NCBI GenBank assembly: GCA_023664385.1
Contig: JAMPFU010000009.1
Coordinates: 1-64,000 of the forward strand
Length of the DNA stretch: 64,000 nucleotides
Direction of reading: 5' to 3'
DNA from: Clostridium sp.
GTDB lineage: Bacteria > Bacillota > Clostridia > Lachnospirales > Lachnospiraceae
Part shown: piece after piece, positions 26,948-36,387 of the stretch
How the letters are laid out: each line of letters begins with the position of its first letter
Numbering within the stretch: the first letter of the stretch is position 1
Notes under the pieces: model-generated
The model's database searches: none
The model's input: the letters and a program-made list of their open reading frames with translations, nothing else
Told to the model about the DNA's origin: nothing
Position numbers and translations under genes: made by a program

Positions 26948-28063
26948 ATGCAAAATAATGAGAAATCAGAACATGGCACAAAACAAGGACAAAAACATAA
27001 TACAAAACAAAGATTGAAACATGACGTGAAGAAGCTGCCTACACAGGAACAAGACATGAAGCAGAAGCTGCTTACATGGGAGCAGTGGCAGGAGCTTACG
27101 GGCATACAGACGGTGATGCGGGAATATAAAGATACAGTATTTCGTATGCTGCACAGGGACAAGAGAAAGCTGCTTGCACTTTACAACGGCATAAACGGAA
27201 CAAACTACAATAACCCTGACGACTTGGAAGTTGTCACGCTTGAAAATGCCATTTACATGAGCTGTAAAAATGACGTTGCCTGCGTCATAGACTTTACCCT
27301 TGATATGTACGAGCAGCAGTCAACGGTAAACCCAAACATGCCATTTCGGTATTTGAGGTATGTTTCAAGGGTATTTGAAAAGCTTACGATATATGATAAT
27401 ATTTATTCAAGGAAATTAATTAAGCTTCCTACACCTAAGTTTATCGTATTTTACAATGGAAGTGAACCACAGCCTGAATATAAGGAATACAGGCTGTCGG
27501 ATGCATATATAACAAAGACGGCAAAGGTAAGCCTTGAGCTTATTGTGACGCAGCTGAATATTAATGAGGGTTACAATAGTGAGTTGATGGAGAAATGCCC
27601 TGACCTTTGGGAGTACATGCAGTATGTTTCAAAAATACGTGAGTATAATAAAGATATGCCCTTTGAGGAAGCTGTGCCAAAGGCTGTTGATGAATGTATC
27701 AATGAGGGAATATTAGAGGAATTTCTTTTGTTAAACAAGGCGGAGGTAGTGAGTATGAGTATATTTGAATACAATGCGGAATTGCATATGAAGATGGAGC
27801 GTGAGGAAGCATTTGAGGACGGACGTGCAGAGGGAATAGAACAAGGAATGGAGCAAGGAATAGAACAGGGCATAGAGCAGGGAGAAATGAAAAAACTGAT
27901 AACACAAATTTGCCGAAAAAAACGAAAATCAAAAACGCCTGAGGTCATAGCCGAGGAGCTGGAGGAGAATTTGGAACAGGTAAAACGGATATATGACATA
28001 GCTGATGGGTTTGCACCTGAATATGATGTAGAAAAGATATATGAGGAGCTTATGACAAAATAA
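26948..28063 (+). CDS. Rpn-family (PD-(D/E)XK) nuclease-like protein, divergent
   Basis: This 371-residue protein belongs to the large Lachnospiraceae group of Rpn/transposase-like proteins: HRDKRKLLALYNGINGT, LENAIYMSCKNDVACVIDF, then LDMYEQQSTVNPNMPFRYL where the active-site E-x-Q strand would be, and a tail of EQGIEQG repeats with a charged helix. The N-terminal 50 residues are Gln/Lys-rich and of low complexity. The start at 26948 is chosen for the AAAGGAGG at 26935-26942, over an in-frame upstream ATG. Nuclease activity is uncertain because the catalytic motif differs from the 269-residue paralogue at 18752. Confidence 0.65.
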   Translation: MQNNEKSEHGTKQGQKHNTKQRLKHDVKKLPTQEQDMKQKLLTWEQWQELTGIQTVMREYKDTVFRMLHRDKRKLLALYNGINGTNYNNPDDLEVVTLENAIYMSCKNDVACVIDFTLDMYEQQSTVNPNMPFRYLRYVSRVFEKLTIYDNIYSRKLIKLPTPKFIVFYNGSEPQPEYKEYRLSDAYITKTAKVSLELIVTQLNINEGYNSELMEKCPDLWEYMQYVSKIREYNKDMPFEEAVPKAVDECINEGILEEFLLLNKAEVVSMSIFEYNAELHMKMEREEAFEDGRAEGIEQGMEQGIEQGIEQGEMKKLITQICRKKRKSKTPEVIAEELEENLEQVKRIYDIADGFAPEYDVEKIYEELMTK

Positions 28064-28079
28064 TATAATAAAATATTCT

Positions 28080-28158
28080 AAAAAGTGGCATTTATTCTTG
28101 ACTTTATTAGGAAATTTCTCCGGGTTTCCTATAGACACAAAGGTTAAATGCCATTTTT
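28080..28158 (+). terminator. Terminator of the second Rpn gene, with nested hairpin
   Basis: AAAAAGTGGCATTTA (28080-28094) pairs with TAAATGCCATTTTT (28145-28158). Inside lies TAGGAAAT...TTTCCTATAG (about 28108-28133), which resembles one half of the dispersed double-hairpin element. A second GCCATTTTC/GAAAATGGC hairpin follows at 28172-28211. Confidence 0.7.
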
Positions 28159-28276
28159 ACGTTATAGGAAAAGCCATTTTCTGTTTTAATTGATTTATTA
28201 TGGAAAATGGCATAAAATGTAAGCATGTGTTTATTTGCTATTATAGACTTGCAGCGTTCGAAAAAGGAGTTTTGTT

Positions 28277-29488
28277 ATGGCAGAGGAGATAAAATATAAA
28301 AAAATAAATGAAGATTTGCAAAATCAGATTAAAAGCGACAGGGAAAGCCGTAAGATAAATCCTTATGCCTTTCAGGATGAAAATGCGATACGAAGAAATC
28401 AGGATAGGGATAAGGCTAATTTGTGGCGTCCTGTTTTTGTGAGGGACGTTGAAAAAATCATGCACTTGCCATATTACAACAGATATGCTGACAAAACGCA
28501 GGTGTTTTCCTTCAAAAATAATGATGATATTACGAGAAGGGCGCAGCATGTCCAGATTGTTTCAAGAATTGCAAGAAATATCGGCGCAGTGCTGGGTTTG
28601 AATTTGGATTTAATTGAAGCTGCCGCTTTGGGGCATGATATTGGACATACGCCTTTTGGACATGCAGGCGAACGGTTTTTGAATGAACTGTATCATAATG
28701 AGACAGGCAGATATTTTAACCATAATGTCCATAGTGCAAGGGTTTTAGATACCATATTTGCAAGGAATTTTACGATGCAGACCTTGGACGGGGTTTTATG
28801 CCATAACGGTGAGTTTGAGCAGCAGGAATACAGACCAAGGTATGACAAAACCTTTGAGGATTATGATAAGGAAATGGAAGCATGTTATACGGAAGGCAAG
28901 CCTGCAATTGACAGGCTCATTCCAGCAACACTTGAGGGCTGCGTTGTAAGGATATGTGATATGATTGCTTACTTGGGAAAGGACAGGCAGGATGCCGAGC
29001 TGGCAGGAATGATTGAGAAGGAGTATCCGTTTACAACGAAAGCAATCGGCAAAGAAAATGCTATGATGATAAATAATCTTACAGTTGATATTATTGAAAA
29101 CAGCTACGGAAAGGATTACATACTGCTAAGTGAGGATGCCTTTCATGATTTAAGCAAGGCAAAGGAGGAAAATAATAAGGTCATATATAAGAACAGTAAA
29201 ATGAATGAACAATATAACGATATAATTAAGCCGATGTTTGAGGAGTTATATTATAAGCTACTTACGGATTTGGAAAAAAAGGACGAAAACTCCATTATAT
29301 ATAAGCACCACATCTATCCGATAGGCAGACCATTAAAGAAATATGCGGAAATTGATTACTTGGAGGAGGAAAAGAATCAGATTGTGGTTGATTACATCGC
29401 AAGCATGACAGATGATTACTTTATTTCACTGCACGAATATCTATTCCCTGACAGTCAATATAAGATTGAATATGAGCCATACTTTTAG
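28277..29488 (+). CDS. dgt: Deoxyguanosinetriphosphate triphosphohydrolase-like HD protein
   Basis: This 403-residue HD-superfamily phosphohydrolase is predicted to convert dNTPs to deoxynucleosides and triphosphate. YNRYADKTQVFSF and TRRAQHVQIVSRIAR precede the metal-binding AALGHDIGHTPFGHAGE, and VVRICDMIAYLGKD supplies the late Asp ligand. Length fits the short Firmicute dGTPase family. The exact dNTP preference is unknown. The ribosome site AAAAAGGAG precedes the ATG. Confidence 0.85.
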   Translation: MAEEIKYKKINEDLQNQIKSDRESRKINPYAFQDENAIRRNQDRDKANLWRPVFVRDVEKIMHLPYYNRYADKTQVFSFKNNDDITRRAQHVQIVSRIARNIGAVLGLNLDLIEAAALGHDIGHTPFGHAGERFLNELYHNETGRYFNHNVHSARVLDTIFARNFTMQTLDGVLCHNGEFEQQEYRPRYDKTFEDYDKEMEACYTEGKPAIDRLIPATLEGCVVRICDMIAYLGKDRQDAELAGMIEKEYPFTTKAIGKENAMMINNLTVDIIENSYGKDYILLSEDAFHDLSKAKEENNKVIYKNSKMNEQYNDIIKPMFEELYYKLLTDLEKKDENSIIYKHHIYPIGRPLKKYAEIDYLEEEKNQIVVDYIASMTDDYFISLHEYLFPDSQYKIEYEPYF

Positions 29489-29586
29489 AAATTTGTAACG
29501 AAACAGATGAACGAAGTGTCTTAAAATAGCATAGTCCGGCCTGCATAAAAAGGCAGCTATGACTTTATAGAATGGTAGGTGAAAAA

Positions 29587-30306
29587 ATGTATATATACAA
29601 CAAAAAGGTTCTTTATTCGGACATAGACGCAAATTCTAATATGTCAATTGAGGGCATTATGAATGCCATTCAGGATTGTATTAATATTAATTCAGAAGCG
29701 ATAGGCAAGGGCATAGCCTATATGCATAGCACGAAAAAGGCTTGGTTTGCCATAAGCTGGAATATTGAGGTGAAACGATTTCCCGAGCTGTTTGAGGAGC
29801 TTGAGGTTAAGACATGGCCGTATGCATTTACAACGTCAATGGGCTATAGAAATGTGGTGATTACGGATGTAAAGGGCGAGGACATTATTTGTGCCGATTC
29901 CTTTTGGAGCATGGTGGACATTGCTACGGGACGACCTGTAAAGATTGAGGAAAGCGATACAGAGGGGTATGAGCTTGAGGAGCAGTACCCGATGACAAGC
30001 CTTGGGAGAAAAATTAAGCTTCCCGATTGTTTTTCAGATGCGGAGACTGTAAAGGTCAGAAAAGCATATATAGACTTTAACGGACATATGGGAAATGCAA
30101 AGTACATTCAGCTTGCAGATGAGTACATTCCACAGGGAGCTGTTGTGAAGCGGATAAGGGTGGAATATAAAAACCAGTCAAAATATGGAGAAGCTCTTTT
30201 GCTTGCCATGGCTGTCGAGCATACGGATGAAGGACAGCGTGTGGTGGTTAAAATATCGGGAAATGAAGCAGGCGATATTAAGGCAGTTGTTGAATATTTA
30301 TTGTAG
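29587..30306 (+). CDS. Acyl-ACP thioesterase (FatA/FatB-like)
   Basis: This 239-residue double hot-dog enzyme releases fatty acids from acyl carrier protein. The first hot-dog starts YNKKVLYSDIDANSNMSIEGI; FNGHMGNAKYIQLADE gives the catalytic-type Asn/His of the second half. Start: TAGGTGA (29576-29582) serves the ATG at 29587; the ATG at 29572 lies before it and is less likely. It is 98 bases after the dGTPase-like gene. Confidence 0.82.
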   Translation: MYIYNKKVLYSDIDANSNMSIEGIMNAIQDCININSEAIGKGIAYMHSTKKAWFAISWNIEVKRFPELFEELEVKTWPYAFTTSMGYRNVVITDVKGEDIICADSFWSMVDIATGRPVKIEESDTEGYELEEQYPMTSLGRKIKLPDCFSDAETVKVRKAYIDFNGHMGNAKYIQLADEYIPQGAVVKRIRVEYKNQSKYGEALLLAMAVEHTDEGQRVVVKISGNEAGDIKAVVEYLL

Positions 30307-30320
30307 ATATGGAGAAAACC

Positions 30321-30612
30321 ATGAAAATTATTCATTGTGCCGATTTGCACCTTGATTCAAAATTAAATGCCAACTTGGACGGAGCAAAAAAGCGTGAGAG
30401 AAAAGCAGAGCTTTTAGGTACATTTACACGCTTGATTGACTATGCCGTAAAAATAGGGGGAAGCAATTACTGTGGAGCAAGGGAATAGATTATTTGACGC
30501 TTGGGCATATTCATTTCTATAAAGCGGAAGTCCTTGATATAAGAGGTGCAGAGTGTTATGTTGGTTGTCATGAGGGAAGGGGCTTTCAATGGAGCTGAGA
30601 AAAACGCATAGT
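30321..30612 (+). pseudogene. SbcD-like exonuclease/metallophosphoesterase remnant
   Basis: The first 48 codons (MKIIHCADLHLDSKLNANLD...) are the start of a DNA repair exonuclease with the metal site DxH. A second piece from 30481 in another frame reads GIDYLTLGHIHFYKAEVLD then GCHEGRGFQW, the late part of the same family with its GHxH motif. Some 150-200 codons between them, including the GNHD block, are gone. GGAG 10 bases before the ATG marks the old start. Nothing of the SbcC partner is visible. Confidence 0.75.
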
Positions 30613-30644
30613 TTTAAAATATAAAAGTATCGGAGGTATTTATT

Positions 30645-33557
30645 TTGAAGTTAGAGGAATTAAAAGCTTACGAGCTGATTGAAAAACAGGAGCTTTCTGA
30701 GGTTAAGGGAACAGGCTATGTTTTAAGACATAAGAAAACGAAAGCAAGGGTCTGTGTTGTGTGCAATGAGGACAACAACAAGGTTTTTACGATAGGATTT
30801 CGGACGCCGCCTGAGGATGATATGGGAATACCACACATCATGGAGCATTCGGTTTTGTGTGGTTCAAAGAATTTTCCTGTAAAGGATCCCTTTGTTGAGC
30901 TTTGCAAGGGCTCACTCAATACATTTTTAAATGCAATGACCTATTCGGACAAGACGGTATATCCCGTGGCAAGTCTGAATAAAAAGGATTTTCATAACCT
31001 GATGCATGTTTATCTTGATGCGGTTTTTTATCCGAACATATATGAACATGATGAGATATTGATGCAGGAGGGCTGGCACTACGAGGTAGATGAGGAAACC
31101 GATGATTTAAAATATAACGGTGTTGTTTTTAATGAGATGAAGGGTGTATTTTCATCACCTGAGCAGCAGCTTTTCAGGGTGATTGAGAAGTCCCTGCATG
31201 GACATACCGCATACAGCTATGAGTCAGGCGGCGACCCTGCATTTATCACGGACCTTGACAGGGAGACATTTCTTGCGTTCCACAAGAGATACTATCATCC
31301 GAGCAACAGCTACATTTATCTTTATGGGGATATGGATGCGGCAGCCGAGCTTGATTTTATTGACAGGGAATATCTTGCCTCCTATGATTATTTAGAAATT
31401 GACTCTGCCCTTACGGATGAGCCTGACTTTAAGGAGGCAAAGGAGATAAGGGAGGAGTACAGTCTTGCCGATGCGGAGGAGGAGAAGGATAACACATATC
31501 TTACCTATAACGTATCTGTGGGAAAGAGTACGGACAAAAAGCTTTGTATGGCATTTTCCGTAATAGAGCATGCACTTTTGGAGGCGCCCGGAGCACCGCT
31601 TAAAAAGGCACTGATTGATGCAGGCATCGGGATGGATGTTTTTTCCTCCTATGATGACGGAATAAAGCAGCCGACATTTTCTATTGTTGCAAAAAATGCA
31701 AATGAGGAGGACAAGGATAAATTCATTGATATTATTGATAAAACACTTGCGGGTATTGTAAAGGACGGAATTAATAAGCGTTCCTTTCTTGCTGCCATAA
31801 ACTATTTTGAATTTAAGCACAAGGAGAGCAATTTTGGCAGATACCCAAAGGGACTTATGCTGGGCTTAAATGCTTTTAATACGTGGCTTTATGATGATAG
31901 TATGGCACTGACAAATTTTTCACTCAATGAGGTTTTTGACGAGCTAAAGGCTGATGTGGAAAAGGGATATTTTGAAAATCTGATAAGTGCTTACCTTCTT
32001 GAGAATAAAAATAAAACCTACGTTGTGCTTGCACCGAAAAAGGGGCTTGGCAGGGAGCTTGAGGAGCGTGAGAGAAAAAAGCTGGATGATTATAAGAAAA
32101 CCCTTACGGAGTCTGAGCTTTTGGGGATAAAGAAAAACATGGAGGCACTTAAAAAATATCAGAGTGAGCCAAGCAGTCAGGAGGCGCTTAAAACAATACC
32201 GATGCTTGAGATTTCGGATATTGACAAAAAGGCAAGGACCATCAATAATCAATTTTCTGAGATTGAGATGGTAAAGGTTGTAAGCCATGACATTTTTACA
32301 AACGGAATTAGTTATGTAAACTTAAACTTCGATATTGAGGATATTGATTATGACAAATATCCGTATATTTCACTGTTGGCAGAGATTTTCAAATATGTTG
32401 ACACGGAGCACTACACATACAATGAGCTTGCCAATGAAATTAATCTCCATACGGGAGGCATCGGCTTTGATGTTACGGTTTCAAACACGAAGGACATTGA
32501 CAAAATAAATGTTCATTTTATTGTAAATGCAAAAATGCTTGACGATAAGCTGGACAGGGCAATGGAGCTTATCAATGAGATTTTGTTTACCTCGAAGCTT
32601 GATGATAAAAAGCGTTTGCAGGAGATTATATGTGAGACGAGGGTAAACCTTAAAAATGAACTGGTGGCTGCAGGACATACGACGGCCGCAGGAAGGGTGC
32701 TTTCCTATGTGTCTCCCGTAGGTGTTGTGAAGGAGCTTACGGAGGGCGTTGATTATTATAAATTCTTAGAGTCGCTTGAAAAGGAGTTTGATGCAAGGTA
32801 TGAGGCGCTTGCGGCAGACTTAAAGTCAGTTTTGGGCGAGGTTTTAAGGAGAGGCGGACTTACAATATCCTACACTGGAGACAAAAATCCAAAGGAGATT
32901 ATGGGTGCTTCCGTTACGGCACTTTCAAAAAGGCTTTCCACAAGGGCAAGGTTTGACAATCCTAAGGTTATAAAGCCGCAGATTTTAAATGAGGGCTTTA
33001 AAACTGCAAGTCAGGTGCAGTATGTGGCAACGGCAGGAAACTACAAGGAGCGTGGACTTCACTTTAGGGGCGATTTGTATGTGCTTCAGTCAATATTCTC
33101 ATATGAGTATTTGTGGCTTAACGTCAGGGTAAAGGGTGGCGCATACGGCTGTATGTGTGCATTTGCGAGAAGTGGAAATGCATATTTTACCTCCTATCGT
33201 GACCCGAATCTTATGGAGACTTACAATATATATAAAAATGCGCCTGAATATGTGAGAACCTTTGACGCAGAGGACCGGGACATGACAAAATATATTATCG
33301 GTGCAATCAGCAGGTTAGACTCCCCGCTTTCTCCGTCTGCCGAGGGTGCATTTTCCTTTGCGGCATACCTGATGGGAATTACGGATGAGGATTTGCAGCG
33401 GGAGCGTGATGAGGTGCTTGCGGCAAATGTCAGCAGCATAAGAGGGCTTGCACCATATGTTGAGGCTGCTGTAGACGGGGGGCTTATTTGTGCAATCGGA
33501 AATGAGGATAAGATTGCTGCCGCCAAGGATAATTTTAAGATTGTGGAGAGTATATAA
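30645..33557 (+). CDS. M16C insulinase-family metallopeptidase (presequence-protease-like)
   Basis: This 970-residue zinc protease starts at TTG with CGGAGG 8 bases upstream. The inverted zinc motif HIMEH is at residues 64-68 and a second glutamate ligand lies in FNEMKGVFSSPE. The four-domain M16C layout follows, with the C-terminal R/Y pair region around VKGGAYGCMC. The family degrades small peptides in a closed chamber. There is no signal peptide, so it is cytosolic. It lies directly upstream of era; the 63-base gap suggests one transcript. Confidence 0.88.
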   Translation: MKLEELKAYELIEKQELSEVKGTGYVLRHKKTKARVCVVCNEDNNKVFTIGFRTPPEDDMGIPHIMEHSVLCGSKNFPVKDPFVELCKGSLNTFLNAMTYSDKTVYPVASLNKKDFHNLMHVYLDAVFYPNIYEHDEILMQEGWHYEVDEETDDLKYNGVVFNEMKGVFSSPEQQLFRVIEKSLHGHTAYSYESGGDPAFITDLDRETFLAFHKRYYHPSNSYIYLYGDMDAAAELDFIDREYLASYDYLEIDSALTDEPDFKEAKEIREEYSLADAEEEKDNTYLTYNVSVGKSTDKKLCMAFSVIEHALLEAPGAPLKKALIDAGIGMDVFSSYDDGIKQPTFSIVAKNANEEDKDKFIDIIDKTLAGIVKDGINKRSFLAAINYFEFKHKESNFGRYPKGLMLGLNAFNTWLYDDSMALTNFSLNEVFDELKADVEKGYFENLISAYLLENKNKTYVVLAPKKGLGRELEERERKKLDDYKKTLTESELLGIKKNMEALKKYQSEPSSQEALKTIPMLEISDIDKKARTINNQFSEIEMVKVVSHDIFTNGISYVNLNFDIEDIDYDKYPYISLLAEIFKYVDTEHYTYNELANEINLHTGGIGFDVTVSNTKDIDKINVHFIVNAKMLDDKLDRAMELINEILFTSKLDDKKRLQEIICETRVNLKNELVAAGHTTAAGRVLSYVSPVGVVKELTEGVDYYKFLESLEKEFDARYEALAADLKSVLGEVLRRGGLTISYTGDKNPKEIMGASVTALSKRLSTRARFDNPKVIKPQILNEGFKTASQVQYVATAGNYKERGLHFRGDLYVLQSIFSYEYLWLNVRVKGGAYGCMCAFARSGNAYFTSYRDPNLMETYNIYKNAPEYVRTFDAEDRDMTKYIIGAISRLDSPLSPSAEGAFSFAAYLMGITDEDLQRERDEVLAANVSSIRGLAPYVEAAVDGGLICAIGNEDKIAAAKDNFKIVESI

Positions 33558-33620
33558 TTGAAGCTGTCACCGCTATGGCGAGACTGGATTTGGAATGTGG
33601 TGATGTTTAAGGGAGATAAT

Positions 33621-34631
33621 ATGACGGATAATTACAAATCGGGCTTTGCTGCCATTATAGGCAGACCGAATGTGGGCAAATCAACGCTTATGAACCGTTT
33701 AATCGGACAAAAAATTGCCATAACAAGCAGCAAGGCGCAGACAACGAGAAACAGAATACAGACCGTATATACAGATGATGAGGCGCAGATTGTTTTCCTT
33801 GATACGCCAGGTATCAACAGGGCAAAAAATAAGCTGGGAGAATACATGATGAATGTAGCCTATGGCACGCTTACAGAGGTTGACATCATCATGTGGATTG
33901 TAGAGCCTACAACATTTATCGGCGCAGGGGAACGGCAGATTATAGAGACGCTTGGAAAGGTAAAAACGCCTAAAATACTTGTCATTAATAAGACGGACAC
34001 TGTAGAGGAACAAAAGATAATTGATGCGATTGAGCGTTATAAGGATGTGTGTACCTTTGAGGCTATCGTGCCGGTTTCTGCCCTGCGGGGCAAAAATACG
34101 GAGGAGCTTTTAAAGGCACTCAAAGCCCTGCTGCCATACGGACCACAATTTTATGACGAGGACACCATAACAGACCAGCCGGAGCGACAGATTGTTGCCG
34201 AGCTTATCAGGGAGCAGGCACTACGACAGCTTGACAAGGAAATTCCACATGGAATAGCAGTCGTCATTGACAGCATGAAGGAACGGAAGCTTAAAAGAAA
34301 TAACAGGGACAATAATAAAGATAACAACGATAAAAACAATCATAACAGAGATAACAGTAACGATGGCGGTAATGGAGACTATCATGGTGGTAATTCCCAA
34401 ATTATTATAGATATAGATGCAACCATTATATGTGAGCGTGATTCCCACAAGGGCATTATTATCGGCAAGCAGGGGGCAATGCTTAAAAGCATCGGCACGA
34501 AGGCGAGAATCAGCATGGAAAACCTCCTTGACGCCAAGGTAAACCTAAAGCTTTGGGTAAAGGTAAAAAAGGATTGGAGAGACAGTGAAATACTGCTCAA
34601 AAATTACGGATATGTACAGGGCAGGGATTAA
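33621..34631 (+). CDS. era: GTPase Era with unusual insertion in the KH domain
   Basis: This 336-residue GTPase is needed for 16S rRNA maturation and 30S assembly. GTP motifs: GRPNVGKST (G1), DTPG (G3), NKTD (G4), SAL (G5). The KH domain has GIIIGKQGAMLKSIG. Between KERKLKR and IIIDIDATIICERDS lies an insertion of about 34 residues (226-259) made almost wholly of Asn, Asp, Lys and Gly. The usual family has no such segment there. The start at 33621 (MTDNYKSGF) follows AGGGAGA; the longer reading from 33558 is rejected. recO follows. Confidence 0.93.
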   Translation: MTDNYKSGFAAIIGRPNVGKSTLMNRLIGQKIAITSSKAQTTRNRIQTVYTDDEAQIVFLDTPGINRAKNKLGEYMMNVAYGTLTEVDIIMWIVEPTTFIGAGERQIIETLGKVKTPKILVINKTDTVEEQKIIDAIERYKDVCTFEAIVPVSALRGKNTEELLKALKALLPYGPQFYDEDTITDQPERQIVAELIREQALRQLDKEIPHGIAVVIDSMKERKLKRNNRDNNKDNNDKNNHNRDNSNDGGNGDYHGGNSQIIIDIDATIICERDSHKGIIIGKQGAMLKSIGTKARISMENLLDAKVNLKLWVKVKKDWRDSEILLKNYGYVQGRD

Positions 34632-34664
34632 TTGTGGGGCTGTGCAAATCTGTGGAGATAAATC

Positions 34665-35405
34665 ATGAAGGAAGAAATCGTTGTAAATGGAATAGTGTTA
34701 TATGCAACCCTTGTGGGCGAGTACGATAAACGTCTTGTGGTGCTTACGAAGGAAAAAGGCAAAATAACCATATTTGCCAATGGCGCAAGACGTCCCGGAA
34801 GCCAGTTTCGTGCGGCAAGCCAAAGCTTTGTCATGGGGGCGTTTACCGTTACGGCAGGGAGAGATTACTATAATCTGCATAAGGTTGAGGTAAGGGACTA
34901 TTTTGGCGAGCTGCCGCTGGATATGGAAAAAATGTGCTATGCCTCATATTTTTGTGAGCTGATGTCCTATTATACAAGAGAGGGCGATTCCTGTGTAAAT
35001 AACTTAAATCTGCTTTACGTTACCTTTAAGGCGTTAATTAAGGGAAGCATGCCGAACGTCCTTATAAAAGCAATATATGAAACAAGGCTTATGGACATAG
35101 AGGGGGAGGGCATACACTGTTATTCCTGCGTGAAATGCTCATCAAAGGAAATCACTTACATAGGCAGTAAGCGTGGGGGGCTTTTATGCGGGAAATGCGC
35201 AAAGGAGTTGAATGTTACCCAGAGGGTAAGCTCCACGCTTGTTTATACGCTTCAATTTATACAGTCTGCGCCTATCGGGCAGCTTTATGGCTTTTCACTT
35301 TCAGATGACGCCATGCAGGAGCTTATCAATATAACCGACCGTTTTTTAAATGAGCATGTAGATAGAAAATTTAAGTCGTTAGAGATATTGGCGTCACTGG
35401 ACTGA
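34665..35405 (+). CDS. recO: DNA repair protein RecO
   Basis: This 246-residue protein is part of the RecFOR pathway that loads RecA on gapped DNA. The N-terminal OB-fold (IVVNGIVLYATLVGEYDKRLVVLTKEKG) and a C-terminal zinc site CYSCVKC...CGKC are present. The length is normal. It follows era by 33 bases, the common era-recO order. Confidence 0.92.
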   Translation: MKEEIVVNGIVLYATLVGEYDKRLVVLTKEKGKITIFANGARRPGSQFRAASQSFVMGAFTVTAGRDYYNLHKVEVRDYFGELPLDMEKMCYASYFCELMSYYTREGDSCVNNLNLLYVTFKALIKGSMPNVLIKAIYETRLMDIEGEGIHCYSCVKCSSKEITYIGSKRGGLLCGKCAKELNVTQRVSSTLVYTLQFIQSAPIGQLYGFSLSDDAMQELINITDRFLNEHVDRKFKSLEILASLD

Positions 35406-35443
35406 CAAGAAGATAATTATATAATTACATTTGAAAAATTTAA

Positions 35444-35472
35444 TTGACTTTACAACTTATAAGTTGTAAAAT
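35444..35472. promoter_or_regulatory. Promoter with palindromic operator of the HigBA-type module
   Basis: TTGACT (35444-35449) and TAAAAT (35467-35472) are separated by 17 bases. The 22-base perfect palindrome 35449-35470 (half-site TTTACAACTTA) fills the space between them. This is the expected site for autorepression by the antitoxin's helix-turn-helix. Confidence 0.75.
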
Positions 35473-35501
35473 AGGCATAACAAAAGAGAAAGAAGGTCAA
35501 T

Positions 35502-35840
35502 ATGGTTCTACATCATTATAAATCTAATTCTGGAAAAGATTTAATTTTGGAGTATGTCAAGTCATTGCCAGATGATGAAAAGACAGACGGATTTTCAGTG
35601 TTGCAATGTTTACAAAATGATGAAATGGATAAAATAAAATTCAAACGTTGGGAAAAAAAGGTTTATGAAGTATACTTCTATAAAAATAATAGAATATTTT
35701 ATGTTGTAGCAGATGGAAAGAATTTGTATCTGTTACATGCTTGTCGAAAACAAAAGAACCAAACAGAAAAGAAAGATAGGAAGATAGTTATAAAAAGAGC
35801 TAAGGAAATCGGGGAATTATTAGGCAAGAAATTTATATAA
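35502..35840 (+). CDS. HigB/RelE-family toxin (type II)
   Basis: This 112-residue toxin of the Gp49/HigB group is predicted to cleave mRNA on the ribosome. SNSGKDLILEYVKSL, KRWEKKVYEVYF and the late LLHACRKQKNQTEKKD with basic residues are typical of the family. Toxin-first order and the helix-turn-helix antitoxin downstream support it. AGAAGG precedes the ATG. Bases 35748-35778 recur exactly at 37891-37921 in a decayed duplicate. Confidence 0.8.
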   Translation: MVLHHYKSNSGKDLILEYVKSLPDDEKTDGFSVLQCLQNDEMDKIKFKRWEKKVYEVYFYKNNRIFYVVADGKNLYLLHACRKQKNQTEKKDRKIVIKRAKEIGELLGKKFI

Positions 35841-35857
35841 TTAAGGAGGTGTTGAAC

Positions 35858-36154
35858 ATGCCGTTTGTAAAGGTCGATATTGATAAAGAAATAGAAAAGC
35901 ATTGTCAAGAGTCTCCATCATTTGCGAAAGCTTGGAATGAGAGCAGAGAGGAATATAAGTTAATTGGAGAAATGATTAGTCTGCGGAAAGCTGAAAAAAT
36001 TACGCAAAGTCAGTTAGCTGCTATTACTGGCAGTAAGCAACAGGTCATTTCACGGATTGAGAAAAAGGAGAGCAGCCCATCTTTAAAAATTTTTTGTAGT
36101 ATGCTTGATGCTTTAGGCTATGAGTTACAAATTGTGAAAAAACAGAATATATAA
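35858..36154 (+). CDS. XRE-family antitoxin (HigA-like)
   Basis: This 98-residue helix-turn-helix antitoxin reads SLRKAEKITQSQLAAITGSK followed by QQVISRIEKKESSPSLKIF, a standard XRE domain. It neutralises the upstream toxin and should repress the operon by binding the palindrome at 35449-35470. AAGGAGG (35843-35849) fits ATG 35858 better than the in-frame GTG at 35849. It lies 17 bases after the toxin. Confidence 0.85.
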   Translation: MPFVKVDIDKEIEKHCQESPSFAKAWNESREEYKLIGEMISLRKAEKITQSQLAAITGSKQQVISRIEKKESSPSLKIFCSMLDALGYELQIVKKQNI

Positions 36155-36183
36155 TATATAAGTAAATTGTATTATGAGAATAG

Positions 36184-36216
36184 AGGACACTGACAGAAAT
36201 GCCGGTGTCTTTTATT
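36184..36216 (+). terminator. Weak terminator after the antitoxin gene
   Basis: GACAC (36186-36190) pairs with GTGTC (36205-36209), extended by a wobble pair, followed by TTTTATTTT. Confidence 0.5.
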
Positions 36217-36298
36217 TTGACTGCAAAAAATTAAATTAGTAAATTAAATTATCGTATTATGACTTGCAATATTTGGATATTATATGTAAAATAAATGG

Positions 36299-36359
36299 CA
36301 TGTTCCAGCAGGACATGTCAGCATCCTGACTGAGTATAGGATTGTATAAGTTTCCTATA
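36299..36359. repeat. Copy B of the dispersed double-hairpin element
   Basis: First hairpin CATGTTCC-AG-CAGGACATG (36299-36317), then CAGGA/TCCTG (36309-36328) and TATAGGA (36335-36341) with TCCTATA (36353-36359). The whole stretch 36251-36360 has a diverged copy at 37974-38085. It sits in the leader of glyS and is not recognised as a T-box. Confidence 0.6.
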
Positions 36360-36387
36360 AATAAATATGAGAGGTGTGATTAGGATA

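Noticed and set aside
36155..36387. T-box riboswitch before glyS
   Set aside because: Glycine T-boxes are common, but no TGGNACCGCG-like T-box sequence or specifier hairpin is visible; the hairpins match the dispersed element instead.
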